Made by a program: the position numbers and the translations under genes
In this document: piece after piece, positions 1-10,253 of the stretch
Numbering within the stretch: the stretch's first letter is position 1
How the letters are laid out: every line of letters starts with the position of its first letter
From: Zygnema circumcarinatum
Taxonomy: Eukaryota; Streptophyta; Zygnematophyceae; Zygnematales; Zygnemataceae
DNA: 58,175 bases
NCBI GenBank assembly: GCA_037447605.1
Contig: CM074820.1
Coordinates: 1,202,269 to 1,260,443, forward strand
Reading direction: 5' to 3'
Notes under the pieces: model-generated
What the model saw: only the letters and a program-made list of their open reading frames with translations
Database searches by the model: none
Told to the model about the DNA's origin: nothing

Positions 1-1
1 C

Positions 2-193
2 TCCTCCTCCCCCTCCTCCTCCTCCTCCACTAACACTGCTCTTGAGCCCGGAAGGAGCACCGACCCTTCCAACCGCTCCCGATCCAAATCCGAACGCAAC
101 TTGAAGAGGGACAGGGCCACCCGCTGCTCCAAATGCATCCCCCTCCAATGCTTGGCAGAAGAAAATGCAAAATATGCAGCTGTAAACAAGTGA
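2..193 (+). CDS. possible 3' end of a gene starting before the window
   Basis: An open frame runs from the window edge to a TGA at 191-193 (63 codons). It reads a serine run, then a polar Ser/Arg/Lys-rich stretch (RSRSKSERNLKRDR), then a short Cys-containing end (CSKCIPLQCLAEE). The first 30 bases are a CTC-type simple repeat that can stay open in any frame, so the support is only the composition of positions 30-193. No family is recognised. It could equally be non-coding sequence flanking a microsatellite. Confidence 0.22.
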   Translation, partial: SSSPSSSSSTNTALEPGRSTDPSNRSRSKSERNLKRDRATRCSKCIPLQCLAEENAKYAAVNK

Positions 194-1860
194 TGCATAC
201 TCAAGAAAGTAATTCTTTCCCAAGAGAACATAAAATTTGCAAGTCTCTGTTCGAGCAGCAGAACCTTCCAGCCCGCAAAGCAGATAAGAGCATTGCCACG
301 AAGCAGAGGGTTGAAGGTGGCAATGAAGCGCCAAACTCACATTTTGAGTCTCGAAAGCCGATCCTGCGGCCAAATGCTCCGCTGGGATTCTCTTGAGATT
401 GCTGCATGCTTCAGATGACTCCCATTATTGATGAAAAAGGGATCGATCGTTTGTCAAATGATATAAAAAAGACAGAGTAAAAATGCAGAGACATGACGGG
501 GATATACATCTAAAGTTTGGAAAATGTCAAATGGCAGTCTCCCATGATCTAGACAAAGATCTCCACTTTCTCCTTTTTGGAAGTTCACATTGAAGCAGTT
601 CAATAACAAAAATAATAATAATAGTTTAAATTAGTTTTAATTTTAGTTTTTTAGTGTTAGGGTTTTAGTTTTTTTTTAGTTTCAATAATAGTTTAGTAAC
701 TTCAATGGGTGTAATGACGACAGAACTGCTTTGGACTGGAGTCTCCTGGAAGACATTTGGACCTGCTTTGGATAGTCACCTTAAGCAGAGCTTGCAACGA
801 TGCGTCCAGTTTGGTATCTTCCGCATCCGCCTCCCTGTTGACACAAAAGGCCAGCACATAGCCAGCCGGCAATTTGTCTGGTTTTGCATGTAATTGATCT
901 AACAAACTGACACATGTAACAACCTTGGAAACAAACTTTGTCATGTAATCGAAAACTCAGGCATCTGCTAAATATATGAATGCACATGCCAGCTTGGAAA
1001 AGGTCATCATTGTTGACTCAAATGGACTCCCTTTGATAAGGAATTGGATGGAGTTCAAGGCATGTGTAGAGTCTGAAGTTTCTATTTTCACACCACAGAG
1101 CGACTATCATAAACCAAATGATTATTCTCATAAAATTTCACATAGACATCACGTAGGGGCTTGACGTCATCTTACAGCGCATCATGGGACCACCAGAGCG
1201 ACTTTGTTTTAGGGTCTCTCCCTTCATGTCAGTTGCCTTTTGCTCTTAGTGCAGTCCAAAGCTTAAGACACAAAGGCCTCCCGAGTTGGCTGCATCAGCG
1301 GCTTACTGCTTCACAGTCTTCTTCGGAGCTCTCCTCGTCGGGACCTTCGGGACAAACCGGGTCTGCACAACACTAGTGACACAGCGACCATAACGACCAT
1401 GGTACTGCTGTCTTTAGTTCTCTAAATCATATAAGTGCTCCATCAATTGGACACTCTACTTCACCTTCCACCTCCAACTCCGATTCATTGCCACTATCAT
1501 ACTCCTCAAACATCCACCCTTCGTTCAAATAACTAGAATGCAGACTTCGGAAGAGTCATACCCCTCGGCGGAGGAGCATAACAGCTGACTCAGCAGCAAC
1601 CTCGGGCTGCAGAAGGACAGAAACTGAAGAAAAGGGAGAAGGAAAGGAGGGGGAGAGGAAGATGCACACCTTCTTGACGCCACCGTGAGTGAGCTCCTCC
1701 TTCACTTCAGGCTTCACATCGCGGCCTCCTCCTCCTCCGCTCCCGCTCCCGCCCCCCGCCAGCGAGCCCAGGCGTCCCCCGCTCCGCGGCGGCGCACCGT
1801 CCTGCGCGGGCGCCATAGCCGGGAGGGAGGCAGCGGTGCTTCCCCTCCCTCCGCGCTCGC
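194..1860. other. intergenic stretch, no gene seen
   Basis: Short open frames only, none with a recognisable family, codon pattern or splice-site chain. It holds an AT-rich patch with TTAGTTTTTAG-like repeats at about 605-695 and a GA-rich patch at about 1620-1665. Confidence 0.5.
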
Positions 1861-1868
1861 CTCCCTGC

Positions 1869-1930
1869 GGGAAGAGCCTGCTTCTGCTCCTGCTCCTGCT
1901 CCTGCTCCTGCTGCTTCTGCTGCAGAGCCT
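1869..1930. repeat. (CTGCTC)n-type simple repeat
   Basis: Tandem hexamer-like runs of tgctcc and tgcttc, giving poly-Leu, poly-Ala or poly-Gln in translation. It lies at the left edge of the CCATTG repeat array. Confidence 0.8.
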
Positions 1931-1939
1931 GCAAGGGCT

Positions 1940-2310
1940 CGGCTCATTGGACCAACCATTGGAATGGTTGCGAACATTGCCGCCAGCCCGAGACAACCAT
2001 TGCCAATGGTTCCATCCATTGCCGCCGATCCGAAACAACCATTGCCATCCAACCATTGCCATCCAACCATTGCCATCCAACCATTGCTATCCAACCATTG
2101 CCATCCAACCATTGCCATCCAACCACTGCCACCAGATCGAAACAACCATTGCCAATGGTTCCAACCATTGCCACCGGACCGAAACAACCATTGCCATCCA
2201 ACCATTGCCGCCAGACCGAAACAATCATTGCCAATGGTTCGAACCATTGGCGTCAGACTGAAACAACTACCTTATTGCCAATGGTCGCAACCTTTGGATC
2301 CAATGGTTGC
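1940..2310. repeat. CCATTG/CAATGG repeat array, copy A
   Basis: Two nested units are seen. The long unit, about 45-60 bp, runs from 'gaaacaaccattgcc' through 'aatggttccaaccattgcc'. In the middle (2037-2120) there is a 14-bp tandem unit, AACCATTGCCATCC. CCATTG followed closely by CAATGG is palindromic, so the array can form hairpins, and every unit contains CCAAT or ATTGG. A weaker extension lies at 2460-2560. Related copies occur at 14650-14740, 31858-31880 and 44940-45270. The array ends about 1.1 kb upstream of the TBC gene start. Confidence 0.85.
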
Positions 2311-2574
2311 CAACAAAATTTAAATAGTAATTTTCTTATGCATATGTTCACATCAGCCTTTACTATAATGGTTAGAAGTACGTTGCTTCCAAACTATCAA
2401 GTCGGAGCTCGCATCCGCCTCTCGCTAAATAGAAGTTTTTGCACTTTCTGTGTAGCTGTTCCAACCATTGCACACGTGGGACATTTGGATCGCCAACTGT
2501 TGGACACTCATTTCCATCCAATGGTTCGCAACCATTTGAATGGTTGGCAATTCGGGTTTTGACCGTTGGACATA

Positions 2575-2752
2575 CCACGCCTACGTCTCTATGCGTACGG
2601 ATTACGGGGTGTACGGAGAAGTAATGGCGCCGTACGTCATGGTACGGTCCGGCCGACGTCGCGCGGGGCACTCCGTGCCGTCTGTACGGACGAGGCGGAC
2701 TTTGCCGTCCGTACGGCGCCGACAGGCGGGAATTTAGGGCCGTACGGCAAAA
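2575..2752. repeat. GTACGG-rich, GC-rich island
   Basis: At least seven GTACG/CGTAC cores lie within about 170 bp (gcgtacgg, gtgtacgg, gccgtacg, ggtacggt, tgtacgga, ccgtacgg, gccgtacgg), several of them part of the palindrome CCGTACGG. The stretch is much richer in G+C than its flanks and lies 650-800 bp upstream of the TBC gene start. GTAC is the core bound by SBP-box proteins in plants. That this island is regulatory is inference. Confidence 0.55.
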
Positions 2753-3400
2753 TGTGGAGAATGGTCGAATAAGAGCATGACACGTGGGAAACTGGCACTG
2801 TTTACATGCTTAATGGATTGAAAACGGGAACTGTGGAGCATGGAGCGTGGGATGTTGCTCAGGGCTGAAGGGTGGGAGCGCTGGAGCATCCTGGCAACCA
2901 GCTCCGTCCTTTGAGCTTTCAAGCTTGGTTTGGGAGAGGAGAGGAGAGGAGAAGAGGCTGCGAGGAATGGAGCTAGCTGCATTATTGTTAGGGTCGCTAC
3001 TATAATTTATCATTTCGGGAGGTGATATTGAAGAGAACGTCATCATTTTGTGTGTACCTGTCACTTCGGGAATGGTTTCTGTAGCGAAGTGCTGATCATC
3101 CTGCTCTTACAGGGAGCTTTCAGGGCTGCTGACGGTTCAACAGATTCAGCCACTTTTCCTAGGTCTGCATTTCTTTATGCTGCTGCATGTCTCCGGACAT
3201 TGGGCATATTCTATGGCTTTTGGCTCCCGGTTGAGCGCACTTTCCAGTTGTCCTTGACACAGCATATCCTTATTTCTTCATCGCCAGCCTATTTTCTGAC
3301 AGTAACCTGTTCGTCTCAGTAGCGACTGAAGTCGCTATCGTTCATTATTGCGCTCAAGCTGGCGACCACCACTTCAACGAGGGTCCGCCATGTCCCCGAC

Positions 3401-6400
3401 ATGACTAAGATTGTAATTCGGGTGATAGACATGTATGACTTCCGCATGGAAGTGACCTTGGAAGAAGCTGTGACTCTAAATCAGGTGCAAGAGAGAGTGA
3501 AGGAGCAGGGCCGAGTATGGTGGGCATACGAAGCAAACCGAGGCGTTGGTTGGTACTTACAACCGCAGGTTGCAAACTCTACACAGAAGGAATATCGAGA
3601 GGATTCAGAAAGCATCGCAGCAACCTTCAGTGCGTCCTTAGGACTTTCCTCGCCTCTAAGCTTCTCAAGTTCAGGCAATGCCATTCTGTTCAAGAAGCTT
3701 GTCAGGAAGGGCGTGCCCCCAGTTCTTCGGCCCAAGGTCTGGAAAGCCATTTCAGGAGCTGCAAAGAAGAAAGCAACGGCACCTGAAGATTACTACCGCG
3801 AACTTCTGCGAGAGGTTCTCGACAGAGAGACGAAGGCAACAAAGCAGATTGATAATGTAGGGGCTTATGACCATCACATTCACCTCGGGGGAACAAGACT
3901 GCATGCTTTTTAAATGGTATTCCTGAATGATGGCAAACTGGTTTAGGGGGATTGGCGTTTAATTGTGCTGGTCCACAGACAAATGTGATATGTGGGCAAG
4001 TGGGTCATATAGATGTCTTTATTGCCAGCCCGCCAGGTTGCAGGAGTTGTTACAATGCCTCGTGTTCCTGGAAGTTGGGGACACGCCAAAGCTTATCTCC
4101 TCCTCGTGTTGAGTTCACACTTGTAGCACGTCTGGTTCAGCCACTAGCGAGCTGTGATTTCCTTGTGTGGGTCACGGATGACCTTTCAGTGACATATCAT
4201 TCTGCAGTCGTGCAATGTTGAGTATAGATCACGGTGTTCAATTCACACGCTCTGCTCAATTGTTCCAATGGGTTATAGCCGTCGACCCTCGTACGTGGAT
4301 GGCATAGGTTTGAGGCTGCAGGAGTGGTGCTCTTTACCTGTTGGTGAACTTTAGCTGTATGTAAAGTTGGCACATGCAAATCCTGACAACTTTGTATCTG
4401 AATCCTCTCAATTGTCCCAAGATTTATCTGCGTGATTTTGGATCATTCAGGCTTGTTCTCCTCTTAGCTTCAAATCTGAGCATTGTCGTCTTGCAAAGCT
4501 CCTGCGATGGGCTCGTTGGCTCTTTCCTTTCATATCCGACAAGGAATGGCAAGTAAACGTGACTGACGATTAACAGCGACACTGATTGTCTTGATCACTT
4601 TCCATAGGCAGCATGGGATCTTCTGTAAGCTGCTGTGTTGGCTTATCGGTCTGGACTGACAAAAGTTTTCGGATATCCTCTCATGTACTCCTGGAGCTGA
4701 CTGCAAATTGTCTGTTACATTGGCAGGATTTGCACAGAACATTTCCTGGGCATGCCAAAATAGATTCTCCCGAAGGACTGCAATCTTTGAAGCGGATACT
4801 AGTGGCCTATTCATGGAGGGACTCTCGCGTAGGCTACTGCCAGGCAAGCAGCTGTGCCTAGGAACTTCTTGCACCCAAGAAAAGTTTTTGGTTCGTTAAT
4901 CAGTCTTAGTCGAATCCACTTGCAGTAGCCTTCCATGAACTGGTATCATCATTTTCTGAGGCGGTAGTCGCTGACAGGCTTTATACCCCATTCGATGAGT
5001 TACTATACTAGTTATGGAATTTAGCTGGAAGAGCGGTATTCAAGGGAACTTTCTGGACGCATCTTTCAATGACTAAAGGCAGGAAAAGCAGCCGTATTCT
5101 TTGGAAGGAATTTTGACTCTGAAATCTGCAGTGCAATATCTGCAATCGTTGTTTTTTGTCATGTTTAGGACAGAAACAACCATACACCAGAAGTGTGAAG
5201 TTGTCGATTTGCGGGTCAGTATTATGCTGACGGGGACATTTTCCTAATGCTGCAGGGTATGAATTTTGTGGTAGCGTATCTCCTCTTGGTCATGCGCGAT
5301 GAAGAGGAGGCCTTTTGGATGCTGGCCACATTACTGGAAGAGGTTCTCTACAACGACTGCTTTTCAGAGGACCTTTCTGGCACTCACGTTGAACAGCGAG
5401 TACTGAAAGACTTGTTGGTGAAGAAACTTCCAAAGTGAGTCTGCCAAGTCTCAGCTTGCATGTCTCATTTTTGAGCCGTGAAGATGCAGAGGTTAGGGCG
5501 TACTCAGGCCACAGAAGTAGCTATTTTAGGTGTTTAGGAAAATGGGACGTCACTACCTATAACTTAATGCACACTTGGCTGAATTCCCTTGTCGTCCGGA
5601 AGCCTCTGCAACGCCCTTAGTTTGTCAATTTTGGCCTCTGCTTGCAGATTAGCAGCACATCTGGATGAGATCAACTTTGAGGTGTCCCTTGTGACGACAG
5701 AGTGGTTCTTGTGTCTCTTCGCCAGAAGTTTTCCCACAGAGGTGAGTGCCTTTACTATTGTGGCCACGAGCTGAGTCTATCCACCTATTCTACCCTTACC
5801 ATGTTTCGAAAAATTCAACAGCATCGGCATTATCTAGGTTTTCTATCATTGCTGAGTAGTCTATGTTTCTGGTTGGCTTGGCCCCCTAAGCGCTACTACA
5901 CACCGCTCTTGTTTGTGGCTTTTGTACCACTGTTATTGATAGAAAGACATTAAACTGCTTGCAGAACTCCATAATGTTGGTCCAGAGAGGAAATTCCTGA
6001 AAAAAATCAAATCACCTACTAGTAGTTTTCCATCGGCTGGAGATCCTTGTAAATTTTCTTTTACTAAAAACGGAAATGAGGATAATCCCTAGCGCAAATA
6101 GTCAAGTGAAATTGATACCAATAGAAGCATCTGGTTGCAGCCTTACTTGTCTATCTAAGAATTCCATCAATAAAGTAGCCATAATACCTACACCGCCTGC
6201 TCCTATGATGACCACCAATGAAGTTCTAGAGCCATCTAGTAAAAACGCAATGACAATACCTGACCACACGGAAATCCTTTACAAAGACAGAAGGTCGCTG
6301 AACGGGCCACTGATAGTCTAATGCTCTAATGCCACTGTACAGCTTACTCTTGCAATAGGTTTTTTGAATGTCTGCTTGTTTTAACCTTTTTTTACTAGCT

Positions 6401-7619
6401 TGCCATGTTTATAAGTTGACCCTCAACCTACTCACGCTTTCCTTCAATCCACAGTAGGCTGTGTCGAAAGAATTGAACAACTCGTCCATTGGACTGTTCC
6501 AAAATAGACTTTGGCAATATTGTTGTGGCTCGTGTATGGACGCTTCGTAATGTCCATGTTCAAGTTCAGGCTTGATGATATTTCCAGTTAATAAGAAGAG
6601 GGGATTAGTTCATTGCCTCTTCTCTGACTTATTTACGCTCATGGCTTGTGCAACGGCTGCGTGCAGACCACAATGCGAGTTTGGGACGTTCTGTTCAGTG
6701 AAGGGGCTAAGGTGCTCTTCCGTGTGGCTTTAGCCATTTTCAAGGTACTCTTGAGGGAGCTCTCTTTTTCATTGAGGAGGAGCCTAATCTAGGCTACTTC
6801 TAAGCAATGTTACATTTCAGAATGCGACCATTTCAGACATTGCGATCAGGGATTTCAATCAAGCGATCAGAGATTTCAATCACTGATATCTTCGACTGAT
6901 TTCAATGTCAACAGCTGATCTCTTAGGAACCATCATGCGACATTTGCTGTTACGATACTAAGGGTGAGGTATGGGCCGTTTACAGATAAAGGAGGAGGAG
7001 CTTCTTAAAGCAACGCATCTTGGAGAGGCCATCCGAATTTTGCAGAACTCAACTCATCATATGTTTGACCCAGATTCGCTTCTCAAGGTGCATGTCATCC
7101 TTTTGCCGTTCTTGATAGCTGTCATGGTTCCTATGCTATTTTCCAGCCTGAGAATTTCTCGGTTAGAAGCAAGCTTTGGGTTGTTGGAGTTGTTATGTGT
7201 ATGAAGCAAGGACCTCCAGGGTTGCAAAACGAGGGGAAAGACGGGGAGGTAAGTTTAGAAGTTTCTGATGGCTGGTAGACTTATTGATGAACTCTCATAG
7301 CAGGTTCAAAAATAAACCAGTGCAGGTGCTGTGTTGAAACGTCAAAATCAATACTAGAGCCTAAATGTCATCCCCCATCTCACCATCGGAAAATCACTCT
7401 GTACTGCAGGTAGCCTTTGATAAACTTGGGCCTATGTCTATGACGGCTATTTCTAAGCAACGGCAGAAGCAGCAGCCGGCCGTTAGGGCTGAGCTGGAAG
7501 AGCGGGAAAGAAACAAGCCTGTACTGGCAAAGTCTTGCAGAGAAAACGAGCTTGCAGGTGAGGGATCAGCTCTTGGAGCCACTACTGATGACTTGCGGGG
7601 TCGGAGCGTTTCGCTATGA
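3401..7619 (+). CDS. TBC-domain Rab GTPase-activating protein
   Basis: Seven exons are read: 3401-3856, 4727-4843, 5256-5434, 5648-5741, 6667-6744, 6986-7087 and 7410-7619; phases agree at every junction (411 aa). The product is a plant GRTP1-like RabGAP, which should stimulate GTP hydrolysis on a Rab in vesicle traffic. Visible motifs: RKGVPPVLRPKVWKAISGAA at the TBC start; QIDNDLHRTFPGH carrying the IxxDxxRT arginine finger; VGYCQGMNF carrying the glutamine finger; then HVEQRVLKDLL, TTEWFLCLFA, MRVWDVLFSEG and FDKLGPMS. The intron between exons 2 and 3 falls between Q and G of YCQG and has a GC donor (CAG|gcaagc). The N-terminus is uncertain: a TAG|A acceptor just before ACATGTATGAC could mean an upstream exon. 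A GTGAGG near 7557 could be a donor, so the C-terminus is also provisional. Intron 4 (5742-6666) contains bacterial-like fragments. Confidence 0.9.
5801..5953 (+). pseudogene. fragment resembling bacterial apolipoprotein N-acyltransferase N-terminus
   Basis: This is a 50-codon open frame inside intron 4 of the TBC gene. It starts with ATG and reads LGFLSLLSSLCFWLAWPP, then TPLLFVAFVPLLLIE, then stops. That is the hydrophobic first segment typical of Lnt, especially from Bacteroidetes: a LxWLAWPP motif followed by PLLFxAFVPLLxIE. A complete Lnt has about 500 residues and its catalytic nitrilase-like domain is absent here, so this is a remnant and not a functional gene. The match is from memory of the family, not from a search. 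Confidence 0.5.
6020..6268 (-). pseudogene. fragment resembling bacterial metal ABC-transporter permease (ABC-3 family)
   Basis: Read on the minus strand, the segment gives SGIVIAFLLDGSR, VVIIGAGGVGIMATLLMEFL, DRQVRLQPDASIGINFT, an in-frame TGA (6102-6104), and then LFALGIILISVF. This order matches the middle of Mn/Zn/Fe ABC-3 permeases (MntB/ZnuB type): SHAxLPGIVxAFLLTGSR, GxxxATLLIEWL, R-x-DASIGxxFTxLFALGVILIS. The internal stop and the loss of both ends show it is a broken remnant. It converges on the Lnt-like fragment, so the pair is not simply one transferred operon. It lies in TBC intron 4. Confidence 0.5.
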
Positions 7620-10118
7620 CGTATTGGACGAGGCGTGAAAGGGGAAAAAAGGGGACCCCCCCTCCCCCCCGCAAGAAAAACCTCCGCTTAGTTTTTTTTC
7701 CACTTCTTATTACTGTTGAGGTCTTTTTTCACTTTTTATTACTGTAGAGGCGGCGTTAGGACCAGTTCGCCACTGGTGAGCTGATTGTATCCAGTAGCAT
7801 TTAGTTGTAGCCATTCACAACATCGTTTTTTAAGAGTAGAGTTGTGAGAGAGCTCTATGGCGGGGTCCCTGCCGGAAATAGCCTGTGAAAAGGTGCGAAT
7901 AGGAATTGGATGCGGCCCGGCGTATCGGCGAGGGACCCTCAACTACCACCAAGCAGGAAAAAGTCGGTCTTCTCTCTCTCGCAGTTCCCCAACCCTAAAA
8001 GACCCTGTTCTCCCACCCGTAGGTCTTTGGGCCGGGTTTGGCAAGCACAATGCTTTGCAGCATTCCTCTGTTCTCTGAGAAGGTCCTGCGTGGAAGGGTC
8101 CCTCCTATGACAAAAACTTCGTCTCAAGACAGACGCTCCCTTGGGCCCTATTTCTCGAACGGTTTATAGAAAGACAGTAATACTGTAGGCCATACATTAT
8201 AAATTCCAAAGCCTAAGTTTAAGCCTCTCTGTGACAGGAGGAGATGGAATGGGCAGGCATGGAGACTAAGTGGAGACTTCGAAGCAAAGAAGTATTATTT
8301 TGGGGCAGCCCGAATAGGCGAGAATTGGCTAAGTCCGATTTTTTCTGTCCCTTCTAGAGAGAACACTGGAGAGCTTTCTGAACCCCGCGGAAAGTCCCTC
8401 TAGGAATCCATTATTGGGGTTTATGTTGTGGAGGAATGTGAAAGGCATAGGAGGGCCTTTCAAGGTCGTGTAATGTAATTTTTTTTATATCCAGAGTCAC
8501 AAAATGGGTATCTGGAAACCAGTTGATGAAAATCTTTTTTTTCCTTCCTAAACCTCGCATTGTACCGATTTTTATGGAGCACGAACCATGGAACTGTCTC
8601 AGAATTGCCAAGGAAATAAGCAGCTCGGGTTCAGATTTGTTTGTGCTTCAAATGCTAAAATCAAGTGATATTGATATTGTAGACATTGCTCATAATGTCA
8701 AACTCTGAACTGCCAATCAACGGTTGAACCGTTAAACCAGTGTGAAAGGTGGATTTCCGAATCCACTTGTGGTTGAGGTGGATCTGACATTAGACGAGAG
8801 ACCGGATGGTTACTGAAACTCATAGAAAAGTCAAGACAAACGAAATATTGGGAGAGGCGTGAGTCTGTGGCATGCACATGTGACGCAGTTGCGTTCCGTT
8901 TTACGGTAACTGCAATGGCGACAGGGGTTAATGGAAACGCATTGGCATTGCATTGGCGTCCCTACAAAGCTGTGGATCGGCACTGGTCCCGCGATGTACC
9001 CACCCACCGCCCTCCCGCCTCTACTCCATAGTGCACTCTCATGCCTTCCTCGTGCGTTTCCCCTCTCAAAGAGGCGACGTTTCCTTGGAGCCCCTGTCAA
9101 GGGATTGAGGGAGGGAACCACGAGGGAAAGTCGTTCCCGTCGACCAACCAACAAGGCACGTCAGAACTGGAAAAATCGTCAGTATTACTGAACTGGGAAC
9201 TATCACTAGTTCCATGCCAACAAGCGATCCACATGGAAAAGAGCGTCATTCACCGTAAAACTTATTCCAGTAATACTAGTGACACAGTTTCTCGTTCAGT
9301 TCCTTAAGTCTGACGTACCCCCCTAACGCTAGCGCATGGAGCGGAGTCAGCAGGCCAAACTTTTATGTGACTCGTGACACAATCCTGGCCGTCTAAATAT
9401 TACACCAACAGCATCTCACCGTTGATTTCATATCACATTCGAATATTCCTTCCAATTTGGACGGTTCGCTTTTTCAACTCGCCCTCACCACGTGGCGTGC
9501 ACTGATTGTTCTTATCCTCCAATCTGACAAAAAGTACAGTAAGGCACCGATTATTCGTACACTGATTCCACCGACCAGTCCCTAGATCACTCGGCTGCCA
9601 GATCTTTTGATCGACGGTGGAGACCAAATTCCCCGATTCCCGTTTTGAGGTGTCCGTCCACTAATAGTACACCACGTGGCGACCGGCTTGGCTGTACGGT
9701 CCAAGTGGCGGTCGCGTCCAGCGTGGCGCGTCATCATTTCGGCCAAAAACGTTGGGACGTGAATTTGGCCGGATCGCGGCAGGCCAAGGCTCGATTTTCG
9801 ACTTTAATGTTTCTTTGTTCACAGTTTCAACTTCGCCGTTTCTGGTTCTACTAGTTTTCTATAGCGTTTGCATTGTTTCTATGGAGCGACATGATCAGTG
9901 TTTCCACGTGGCGAGTATTGACTGGGGGTTCAGAGTCGAGATGGAAAAATGATCATCATGGAATGCTTAAAATGCTTAAACTCCGTTAAACAACGTCGTT
10001 GGGTATCTCAGAAATTGCATAGAACCGTGCCAAATAAAGGTTTCGGACGCGTGCGAACATAGAAATCATGCGACTGTTGCACGACGCCGCGGAACATGGA
10101 ACGTTGACTTTGGAGGAG
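7620..10118. other. intergenic stretch, no gene seen
   Basis: No spliceable coding pattern is found. Short homopolymer runs lie at about 7642-7680. The part from about 7740 to 8740 has a different texture, with long open but meaningless frames and phrases such as GGGCCGGGTTTGGCAAGC, and could be an old insertion of foreign or organelle DNA. I could not match it to a gene. Three CCACGTGGC G-boxes lie at 9488-9496, 9672-9680 and 9904-9912, upstream of the next gene. Confidence 0.45.
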
Positions 10119-10128
10119 TATCGCGATA
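10119..10128. promoter_or_regulatory. TATCGCGATA palindrome, copy 1
   Basis: A perfect 10-bp palindrome followed by TATCTCTACTATACGATAC. It ends 125 bp before the ATG at 10254. The same 10-mer recurs at 27860, 50127 and 57946, each time upstream of a start codon. It is called regulatory by position and recurrence only. Confidence 0.5.
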
Positions 10129-10253
10129 TATCTCTACTATACGATACTGAAAACAACAAGAACAAGAAATTGGGACCGGCCCTGGGAGGTGGCAGGGCTG
10201 CAGGCAGGGCCCTCCCTGGTTGCCCTGGAGCTGCAGCCCTGCTTCCTGGCGCC

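Noticed and set aside
1556-2320. Long overlapping open frames on both strands (up to 212 codons)
   Set aside because: They are caused by CTGCTC and CCATTG repeats without stop codons; translations are repetitive (NHCHPTIAIQP, GWQWLDGNG) and match no family.
7740-8740. Possible insertion of mitochondrial or other foreign DNA
   Set aside because: The texture differs from flanks, but no frame could be matched to an organelle or bacterial gene, so it is not annotated.
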